A stretch of DNA of 12,286 bases from JBEEMU01 sp043778315 (GTDB lineage: Bacteria > Bacteroidota > Bacteroidia > Chitinophagales > Saprospiraceae), in NCBI GenBank assembly GCA_043778315.1, contig JAYWGJ010000422.1, positions 1 through 12,286 of the forward strand. The letters are read 5' to 3'. This document shows, piece after piece, positions 6,409 through 12,286 of the stretch; position 1 is the stretch's first letter, and each line of letters opens with the position of its first letter. The position numbers were made by a program, and so were the translations under genes. The notes below the pieces were generated by a model. That model saw only the letters and a program-made list of their open reading frames with translations, was not told the origin of the DNA and ran no database searches.

Positions 6409-7203
6409 ATGTTGCAATCCCTTTTAAACCAAATAGACGCGCAAAAAATCGCTATTGCTACGCACGGCAACGCGGCAGGAGCAGCTATAAAACGCGCAAA
6501 TTATCAGTTGCGCTTAGATTGGAACTATCATTCTAACGCGATAGAGGGCAGTTCGCTGACCCGCGAGGAAACGCGCAGCGTGATGATTAATAATATTACG
6601 GTGTCGGGAAAGCCGCTCAAAGATATAATGGAGATGCGCGGACACGACGAGGTTGTGACGCAGATAATTGCCGTCGGAAGGGCGGAACAACGGCTTTCGG
6701 AGGCGCGCATTCGCGCCATACACACCGCTATTATGTACGAAGAAACCGCCGAAGCACGCACTAAAATAGGCGTATGGAAAACCGTAGCAAACTACCTTTA
6801 CAATTACCGTGGCGAGCGCATCGACTTTACAGAGCCGCATCTTGTAGCCAATGAAATGCACGACTTAATCAATTGGTATAGTGCAGCTTATGAAAAAATA
6901 GAAACTAAAAAACAAGATGCTATACACCCGCTATTGCTGGCTTTTGAGTTCCATTTACGCTATGTTACTATTCACCCATTTTATGATGGCAACGGGCGCA
7001 CGGCGCGCATTTTCACCAATCTGATACTAATAGCGCACGGCTATCCGCCTGCAATAGTCAAGACGGAGGACAAGGAGGTTTACGGTCGTTACCTCGCCGA
7101 TATACAAGTATATGGCGGCGAAGCGGACGCTTTTTATACTTTTATGGCGCAACAGGTACTCGAGGCGCAAAACTTGATATTAGCGGCGATTAGTGAGGCG
7201 TAA
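6409..7203 (+). CDS. Fic-domain protein AMP-transferase (class II, self-inhibited)
   Basis: A 264-residue cytoplasmic enzyme. The catalytic Fic motif HPFYDGNGRTAR is at residues 189-200, with His189 as general base, Asp193 as metal ligand and the Asn/Gly/Arg set that binds ATP phosphates all present. An N-terminal inhibitory helix motif S-x-x-x-E-G (S42-N-A-I-E46-G47) is intact; Glu46 would block productive ATP placement, which is the class II arrangement where inhibitor and enzyme are in one chain. The expected product is AMP attached to Ser/Thr/Tyr of an unknown target protein. Residues 120-135 supply the flap region. No separate antitoxin gene is needed or seen. The start ATG is 8 bp after the T9SS cargo gene, so the two are probably in one transcript, though a functional link between a cytoplasmic AMPylator and a secreted protein is not obvious. 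Confidence 0.92.
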   Translation: MLQSLLNQIDAQKIAIATHGNAAGAAIKRANYQLRLDWNYHSNAIEGSSLTREETRSVMINNITVSGKPLKDIMEMRGHDEVVTQIIAVGRAEQRLSEARIRAIHTAIMYEETAEARTKIGVWKTVANYLYNYRGERIDFTEPHLVANEMHDLINWYSAAYEKIETKKQDAIHPLLLAFEFHLRYVTIHPFYDGNGRTARIFTNLILIAHGYPPAIVKTEDKEVYGRYLADIQVYGGEADAFYTFMAQQVLEAQNLILAAISEA

Positions 7204-7271
7204 AAAATTAGATATAGGATTTTTACGTTCCCGAATTTAACACATAAATGCAATTTTTGGTTGAAGGTCGT

Positions 7272-7435
7272 AAGGAACGCGTAAAACTTAAGTTGGACAT
7301 TTTGGCTTGTCTTTTGCTTCAATACTGCTTCACTCAATAAGTAACGTAGCTCGGCTACGCCCCTTCTTTCGTTCATTGTCTTGAAGCAAAATCCTGCACA
7401 AAAAATCTGTCCAAATTAAATTCTACGCATTCCTA
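7272..7435. repeat. palindromic MITE-like repeat element with 28-bp terminal inverted repeats
   Basis: This occupies most of the 295-bp gap after the Fic gene. The outer arms 7272-7299 and 7408-7435 are inverted copies with 23 of 28 matching positions by eye, both ending inward in TTGGACA. Inside them TTTTGCTTCAA (7312-7322) pairs with TTGAAGCAAAA (7380-7390), and at the centre CGTAGC/GCTACG (7344-7358 region) forms a 6-bp stem with a 3-nt loop. The whole folds as one long imperfect hairpin and contains no credible gene. This organisation is that of a non-autonomous mobile repeat or a genomic palindromic repeat family; copy number elsewhere in the genome cannot be seen. Confidence 0.55.
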
Positions 7436-7444
7436 AAGTTAAAA

Positions 7445-7472
7445 AACGTGTAAAAAACTTAGGAATGGACAT
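7445..7472 (+). repeat. third, diverged copy of the repeat end
   Basis: This stretch (AACGTGTAAAA, then ACTTAGGAATGGACAT) aligns with 7276-7300 in the same orientation, with small insertions. It ends 26 bp before the start codon of the 995-residue protein, so it may be a leftover end from an earlier insertion and may carry that gene's expression signals. I see no TAnnTTTG promoter in the gap. Confidence 0.4.
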
Positions 7473-7498
7473 TACTAAATAGCAATAAAAAAAACCAA

Positions 7499-10486
7499 AT
7501 GTTTACAGATTTCAACCTCAAATTATCCGTCATCAGTGCCTTGCATGATTTGGGATATTACACCGACGAAGCCAAAAAAATAAGCGATGCGCAGGAAGAT
7601 TGGGAAAATCCATATAGCCCGATTCCTGCGGTGTTGGAATATTATCAAAACCTGGAGCTTTCCGCCGACTATCTCGCAGAAATAGAAACCTTAAATCCCG
7701 ACGGCGGCGATTTGGTGTATCAATTTTTAACGACTTCGTGGGACGGCGAAGATGAACAGTTCGATATTTCTTCGCTCGAGGGTATCGAGCAGTTGGTTAA
7801 TCTTAAATCGTTTGCGCCGAGCAGCATGATTATTAGCGACGGCTTGGACTACGCGCCTTTATTGGCGTGTCCGAAATTAGAGTCTGTCGATGCCGCTTAT
7901 CTTAAAAAAGATATTTATACTTTCGAGGTCGTTCGCGAATTTAGAGCCAAAGGAATTGATGCCGAATTGAGAGAATTTGACCTCTCGGAAGACTTTAAAA
8001 TCTTGTATGCAAAACATTTTCCATTGCTCGAAAAGGTCGAAAATTATGCACAAATCGTATCGTTTTGCACCAATTACTACGACGATTCTCTTGCGCCAAG
8101 CCCTATCAATATTAAAATTGGAGTAAAAAAAGAGCCGATAACTGGACTACAAAAGCTGCCTTATCCGAAAGATTTTCTGGAGTGGCACGCTTCGTATGGC
8201 AATATCGAGCTGTTTATAGGTCAGTTTGTGGTGCGGACAACGCAACAAACTGCCAAAAGATTAGAACATTTTGCGACGGTACTCACGGCGCATAATTATC
8301 TGTATTTGACACAAGACAGAGCTAATAATATCTATGTTTATGACCTTAACGATGCCAAAAATCCGCAGATAATGCGGATAAATGCCGATGATTACTACGC
8401 TACCGATGATTTAGAGGCGTTTTATTTGGCGTTTTATGGCGGTTGCAGCTACGACGAGGAGACGGAAACTTATATCAATCCCTACCTTTTAGATACGCCT
8501 TTTGTCTTTGACGAAGCTAATAATTACAATATCAAATCTTTGTATATCCAAAAAATTATACAAGAGAAAATGACCTACATTTGCGATACTTTTTTTGAAT
8601 TATTGGTTGGGCAAACCTTAGAAACATTTGAAAGATTCAAAACAAAATACGGCGTTTTTCACCCCGAAATCAAGCACTATTTAGGCAAACATTGGGGTAT
8701 TCCGTACAATAAAGGCGTAGATTATTACAAAAATAAACAATTAGATTTGGCAGAAAAAGAGTTTTTAAGGTCGGTAGCCATCAAACCTAACGCGCATTCT
8801 TACTCTAATTTGGGGCAAATATATGACAAAAAGGGGCAAAAAGAAGCCGCAATTACCTATTTTGAAACTGGAATTGAAGTAAATCCTCGATATCCGTTGA
8901 GCCATAATAATTTGGCTTTTTTGTATTACAGCCATAAAGAATATGATTTGGCTTACGATACCATTGTTTACGGGTTGCAGTGCTGCCGAGAGCATGCTAC
9001 GTCTTACCTGACGAAGGCAGAAATATGCTTTGAGTTAGATAAAATGGACGAATTTTATGAAGCCTTAGTAAACGCCGCCGTACTCGAAGGCGACCCAAAA
9101 GATTGCGCCTCAAAAATTGAGAAAGCACTCAAAAAGGAGTCAGAATACAAAGCCGTTTTGCAGATGTACGCGGCTGGGCTGGCGGAAGTAAGCATCGATA
9201 CCGATTTTATTGGCCGTATCGATTGTGTCAATGATGACCTGAATAGAGCCGTTTTTAATGTGAAGACAGATGCCGATGATTTTTACAATTGGAAAAGATT
9301 AGCCGATGAATTATTTGAAATAAACGATTTTAAAAACGCACTAAATGCCTACGAAACGGCTAAAAAATGGGGCGATAAAGCACCTGATTTTTATTTTTTA
9401 TTGAACTTAGGTGCTTGCTATAATGCGCTTGATAATGTGCTGTTGGCAAAATATTACTTTCATAAAGTAAGCCTTATATTTGAGCAAGATAGCCGAGCTG
9501 TGATGAATTTATCTATCATATATTTTAGAGCGCAAAATCCGAAAAAAGGCTTTCATTTTTTAGCTAAAACGTTGGCTGCAAACCCAAATAAACCTGGAGT
9601 TTATGCTAGTTACGGCTATTATTTGCTCTTTTATGGCGATTATAAAAAGGCAACGCCTTTTATAGATACTGGAATAGTGCGCGGAAATGCGTCAAATTCT
9701 TATCTAAATCGTGGTCACGTTTATCTTATCGAGCAGCAAACAGCAGACGCAGTTATTGCTTATGCCCGCAGTTTTTGGGGTTTTAGGAATGCCGCGAAAT
9801 TTTGGGCTGATTTCAAAAGCGATTATGCCGCTTTGGAGCAATATAATATCAGTAAAGCCGCGTATTTGGAGTTGATACCTCGCATAGCGTTTCAAATTGA
9901 AAAGGGCTGCACGACGCTCGAGGATTATGCGGCATTGTGGAGCAAAAGCATAAAAAAATATGACGCTGTCGAACCCGAATGTTTAGATAAATTGGAAGCA
10001 ATGGCTTATCCTAACGTGTTCGTAGATTGGATAAAATTGGGTAATCACACTTACAGTCTGCCTATTCCTGATGAAGACGCAGATGACTACAAACTGCGCA
10101 TTTTCAATACAGAAAATATAGAAGAAGAGGCAAAAATGTATGATTTTTTAGCCGAAAATGATTACCTGATTTTTGCAGAAACACTAACTGGCGAATGCCG
10201 CTTTTATGCTTTCGATACCCAAAATAATAATAAAATTGTTTATTTTTCATCGGATTTATATGACCTTGATGATATTTATACAGGACTCGAAAACGATGAG
10301 TTAATGCGTTTGGTGTTTGAGCATAATCCCGATTTGAAGTTTGAAAATGAAGCAAAAACGCAGCTAAAAACACAATCAAAATATGTGAGAAACTATATCG
10401 AAACGCATTTAGCGGACGCTGTTTACGAAAATTTTGAAGCATTTTTGAAAGATAAATCGCAGGAGATTTTAGATAGTATCAATTAA
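7499..10486 (+). CDS. large DUF6892 / SUKH-like / TPR protein, probable immunity-type protein
   Basis: A 995-residue soluble protein with no signal or membrane segment. Residues 3-165 resemble DUF6892: FNLKLSVISALHDLGY, then DGGDLVYQFLTTSWDGEDEQFDISSL followed by LRR-like strands. Residues about 215-315 look like a SUKH (SMI1/KNR4) fold: PYPKDFLEWHASYGNIELF, later NIYVYDLND and DLEAFYLAFYGG. Residues about 400-530 and 595-760 carry TPR-like helical pairs, for example KGVDYYKNKQLDLAEKEFL and NLGQIYDKKGQKEAAITYF. Residues about 808-945 look like a second SUKH-type lobe: DYLIFAETLTGECRFYAFD. SUKH and DUF6892 proteins are typically immunity proteins or scaffolds beside contact-dependent or polymorphic toxins. 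No toxin is adjacent here, so it may be an orphan immunity protein or a general binding scaffold. The gene is AT-rich and preceded by a repeat element. Domain names are from recognition by eye. Confidence 0.7.
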   Translation: MFTDFNLKLSVISALHDLGYYTDEAKKISDAQEDWENPYSPIPAVLEYYQNLELSADYLAEIETLNPDGGDLVYQFLTTSWDGEDEQFDISSLEGIEQLVNLKSFAPSSMIISDGLDYAPLLACPKLESVDAAYLKKDIYTFEVVREFRAKGIDAELREFDLSEDFKILYAKHFPLLEKVENYAQIVSFCTNYYDDSLAPSPINIKIGVKKEPITGLQKLPYPKDFLEWHASYGNIELFIGQFVVRTTQQTAKRLEHFATVLTAHNYLYLTQDRANNIYVYDLNDAKNPQIMRINADDYYATDDLEAFYLAFYGGCSYDEETETYINPYLLDTPFVFDEANNYNIKSLYIQKIIQEKMTYICDTFFELLVGQTLETFERFKTKYGVFHPEIKHYLGKHWGIPYNKGVDYYKNKQLDLAEKEFLRSVAIKPNAHSYSNLGQIYDKKGQKEAAITYFETGIEVNPRYPLSHNNLAFLYYSHKEYDLAYDTIVYGLQCCREHATSYLTKAEICFELDKMDEFYEALVNAAVLEGDPKDCASKIEKALKKESEYKAVLQMYAAGLAEVSIDTDFIGRIDCVNDDLNRAVFNVKTDADDFYNWKRLADELFEINDFKNALNAYETAKKWGDKAPDFYFLLNLGACYNALDNVLLAKYYFHKVSLIFEQDSRAVMNLSIIYFRAQNPKKGFHFLAKTLAANPNKPGVYASYGYYLLFYGDYKKATPFIDTGIVRGNASNSYLNRGHVYLIEQQTADAVIAYARSFWGFRNAAKFWADFKSDYAALEQYNISKAAYLELIPRIAFQIEKGCTTLEDYAALWSKSIKKYDAVEPECLDKLEAMAYPNVFVDWIKLGNHTYSLPIPDEDADDYKLRIFNTENIEEEAKMYDFLAENDYLIFAETLTGECRFYAFDTQNNNKIVYFSSDLYDLDDIYTGLENDELMRLVFEHNPDLKFENEAKTQLKTQSKYVRNYIETHLADAVYENFEAFLKDKSQEILDSIN

Positions 10487-10493
10487 AAATAAT

Positions 10494-10595
10494 ATGGAAA
10501 ACGAACTTAAAAGCGCACTGTATCAAGGCGATAATTTTAGCGTCGCAGAATTAGTTGGATTGAAATTAGAACAACTATTTTTTCATTCCCGATAA
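10494..10595 (+). pseudogene. 33-codon orphan ORF, possible 5' remnant of a gene
   Basis: The ATG lies 7 nt after the stop codon of the 995-residue protein and the ORF reads MENELKSALYQGDNFSVAEL and on to LFFHSR before TAA. The N-terminus is soluble and helical, like the first helices of a longer cytoplasmic protein, then stops abruptly. A run of six T (10578-10583) sits at the point where the reading falls apart; a one-base shift there gives FFIPDNHV and then also stops at 10603. It may be a truncated second gene of an operon or a genuine micro-ORF. I do not recognise the family. Confidence 0.4.
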
Positions 10596-10662
10596 TCACG
10601 TTTAATTTAAAACATAGACTTATAATTTTTTATAACAATTTAACCAAAATCAAACAAAAAAT

Positions 10663-11043
10663 ATGGGATTTTTATCTAATTTATTAGGAAACGCAGGTGT
10701 AGCTCCAATTGAAGAGTTAAAAGCAGAGTTTGGAAATTTAATTACGGAGAACGAAATAATCGAAATAGGATTTAAACTTTTTCGAGATGTATTTATTTTT
10801 ACAAATAAACGCCTTATTTTAGTCGATAAACAAGGATTGACAGGTAAAAAAATTGAATATTTGAGTATTATGTACAAAAATATTTCAAAATTTAGTATTG
10901 AAACTGCGGGAGACTTGGATTTAGATGCAGAGCTAAAAATTTGGATATCGAGCGAAACTAATCCAAGTGTATCTAAAAGATTTAACAAGCAAGTTAATAT
11001 TTATGATGTTCAAAAAATATTGGCAAACCACGTTTTGAATTAA
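10663..11043 (+). CDS. bacterial PH-domain protein (YvbH-type bPH)
   Basis: A 126-residue protein nearly filled by one bacterial pleckstrin-homology domain (about residues 22-122). Recognisable pieces are ENEIIEIGFKLFRD, then FIFTNKRLILVDKQGLTGKK, and DLDAELKIWISSE, ending with IYDVQKILANHVL. The F-T-N-K-R-L turn between the second and third strands is characteristic of this family. Members are small cytoplasmic proteins of uncertain role; crystal structures of relatives form ring oligomers. Length is typical, so the gene looks intact. It is AT-rich like the upstream genes, has an A/T-rich leader without a clear promoter, and is 87 bp from the aminotransferase start. Confidence 0.88.
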   Translation: MGFLSNLLGNAGVAPIEELKAEFGNLITENEIIEIGFKLFRDVFIFTNKRLILVDKQGLTGKKIEYLSIMYKNISKFSIETAGDLDLDAELKIWISSETNPSVSKRFNKQVNIYDVQKILANHVLN

Positions 11044-11077
11044 AGCGATATTTCCCTCACTATCTCCATTTTTTCCT

Positions 11078-11085
11078 TATCTTTG
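11078..11085 (+). promoter_or_regulatory. possible -7 element for the aminotransferase gene
   Basis: TATCTTTG matches TAnnTTTG and lies 45 nt before the ATG at 11131. No TTTG is found at the expected -33 distance; the region there reads TATTTCCC, so the assignment is partial. Confidence 0.4.
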
Positions 11086-11130
11086 CGAAGAATTTTCATT
11101 GGCGCGAAGCCAAAAAAATAGAAAAATACT

Positions 11131-12286
11131 ATGCCAAAAATATCCGAACGCGGCGCAACCATGCCCGCATCGCCTATCCGCAAACTCGTCCCGTTTGCCG
11201 AAGCCGCCAAACGCGCTGGCAAAAAAGTGTATCACCTCAATATCGGGCAGCCCGACATCAAAACGCCGCCGCAAGCCCTGCAAGCCGTCCGCGACGCGGA
11301 TATTAGCGTACTCGAGTACAGTCATTCGGCTGGTTTTGAGAGCTACCGCCGCAAGCTCGTAGGCTACTACGCGAAGTACCAAATCACGCTCGATTACACC
11401 GATATTATGGTGACCACAGGTGGCTCGGAAGCCTTGTTTTTCGGTATGTTTAGCGGCTTAGACGCAGGCGACGAGGTGTTGATACCCGAGCCGTTTTATG
11501 CCAATTACAACGGCTTCACTCGCGCAGGTGATATAGAGGTGCGCACGGTCACGGCGCGCATAGAAAACGGCTACGCGCTGCCGCCGATAGCGGATTTTGA
11601 GCGACACATCACGCCAAAAACTAAGGCGATTTTGATATGCAACCCGAGTAACCCGACGGGTTATTTGTATTCACGAGAAGAGCTTTTGCAGCTCCGCGAC
11701 CTCTGCCTCAAATACGATTTATTCCTATTTGCCGACGAGGTGTATCGCGAATTTTGCTACGATAAAGCGCAGTTCACCTCCGTTCTGACCCTCGAGGGCT
11801 TGGAGCAACACGCCGTAGTGATTGACTCAATCTCCAAACGCTACTCTGCCTGCGGTGCGCGCATCGGCGCGCTCGTAACGAAGAACAAAGATATGATGGC
11901 TGCCGCGCTCAAATTTGCGCAGGCGCGCCTTAGTCCGCCTACGCTCGAGCAGATTTTGGCGGAAGCCACCATCGACGTAGAAGACAGCTATATCACGACC
12001 GCTGTTGCGGAATACGACCGCCGCCGACAACTCGTCGTGAGCCGCCTCAACGCAATGGAAGGTGTGGTTTGCCCAACGCCAGGGGGCGCGTTTTACGTCT
12101 TCGCGCAACTGCCAATAGACGACTCCGACCGCTTTTGCCAATGGCTCTTAGAGGATTTTTCGCTCAACGGCGAAACGCTGATGCTCGCGCCAGGCGGCGG
12201 TTTTTATGCTACCAAAGGCTTGGGTAAACAAGAGGTACGCATGGCGTATGTCCTGAATACCACCGACCTCACGGCAGCAATGGATT
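11131..12286 (+). CDS. PLP-dependent class I/II aminotransferase, 3'-truncated by window edge
   Basis: The reading frame is open from the ATG at 11131 through the last base, giving 385 residues without a stop; the family is usually near 395-400, so about 10-15 residues are missing. Fold-type I features in order: NIGQPDIKTPP (residues 37-47), TTGGSEA (95-101, PLP phosphate contact), NPSNPTG (171-177), ADEVY with Asp202 bonding the pyridine nitrogen and Tyr205 the ring oxygen, the Schiff-base Lys236 in SISKRYS, and Arg370 in VRMAYV for the substrate carboxylate. All catalytic residues are present. It would transfer an amino group between an amino acid and a 2-oxo acid; aspartate-type or broad specificity is likely but cannot be fixed from sequence. 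The gene is much richer in G+C than its left neighbours (39 of 60 bases in 11161-11220 by hand count), consistent with a core gene. Confidence 0.93.
   Translation, partial: MPKISERGATMPASPIRKLVPFAEAAKRAGKKVYHLNIGQPDIKTPPQALQAVRDADISVLEYSHSAGFESYRRKLVGYYAKYQITLDYTDIMVTTGGSEALFFGMFSGLDAGDEVLIPEPFYANYNGFTRAGDIEVRTVTARIENGYALPPIADFERHITPKTKAILICNPSNPTGYLYSREELLQLRDLCLKYDLFLFADEVYREFCYDKAQFTSVLTLEGLEQHAVVIDSISKRYSACGARIGALVTKNKDMMAAALKFAQARLSPPTLEQILAEATIDVEDSYITTAVAEYDRRRQLVVSRLNAMEGVVCPTPGGAFYVFAQLPIDDSDRFCQWLLEDFSLNGETLMLAPGGGFYATKGLGKQEVRMAYVLNTTDLTAAMD

Noticed and set aside
7134..7376. Minus-strand 80-codon ORF beginning MNERRGVAEL
   Set aside because: It is a translation of the palindromic repeat plus the antisense end of the Fic gene, with no domain or start signals. 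It should be treated as repeat sequence.
7204..7498. CRISPR array in the repeat-rich gap
   Set aside because: The repeats are inverted and unequal in spacing, with only three related copies and no spacers of uniform length.
10104..10442. Minus-strand 112-codon ORF opposite the end of the 995-residue gene
   Set aside because: Antisense to a well-supported gene, low-complexity translation, no family resemblance.
11077..11382. Minus- and plus-strand ORFs in other frames at the start of the aminotransferase gene
   Set aside because: They lie in alternative frames of a GC-rich gene whose true frame (from 11131) carries every aminotransferase motif.

Overview
The window looks like chromosomal DNA from a member of the phylum Bacteroidota (Cytophagia/Saprospiria/Chitinophagia-like; I cannot resolve it further). 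The evidence is a small secreted protein with a C-terminal type IX secretion (Por) sorting domain, several promoters of the Bacteroidota form TTTG-N19-22-TAnnTTTG, A-rich leaders without clear Shine-Dalgarno sequences, and an aminotransferase and a bacterial PH-domain protein of types common in that phylum.

Left part (1-3115): the 3' portion of a large WD40/beta-propeller protein (5' end outside the window), then a probable small lipoprotein 38 bp downstream. A hairpin terminator separates these from a leftward tRNA-Ser(CGA). The tRNA has a well-formed TTTG-N19-TAnnTTTG promoter.

Central regulatory block (3116-5670): a leftward LexA/CI-type repressor (HTH plus S24 Ser/Lys peptidase domain) is divergent from a membrane-anchored glucosaminidase (murein hydrolase). 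Next comes a membrane-anchored protein with an XRE-type HTH at its C-terminus, ending at a strong terminator. The same 18-nt near-palindromic sequence lies on both sides of the repressor gene, in inverted orientation, each copy covering the -33 region of a promoter that points away from the repressor. A weaker relative lies at the -33 region of the membrane-HTH gene. The simplest reading is a small local regulon: repressor itself, murein hydrolase, membrane HTH protein, possibly tRNA-Ser.

Right-central part (5765-7203): a T9SS-sorted small secreted protein followed after 8 bp by a Fic-domain AMP-transferase with a built-in inhibitory helix. A perfect 18-bp inverted repeat is embedded in the signal-peptide-encoding part of the T9SS cargo gene.

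Right part (7204-12286): a non-coding stretch occupied by a palindromic MITE-like repeat leads into a 995-residue immunity-like protein (DUF6892-like N-terminus, SUKH/SMI1-like region, TPR array, second SUKH-like C-terminal region). This is followed by a 33-codon orphan ORF that may be a gene remnant, a bacterial PH-domain protein, and a class I/II PLP aminotransferase that runs off the right edge. The 7.5-11 kb stretch is visibly AT-rich while the aminotransferase is GC-rich, which suggests accessory cargo beside a core gene.
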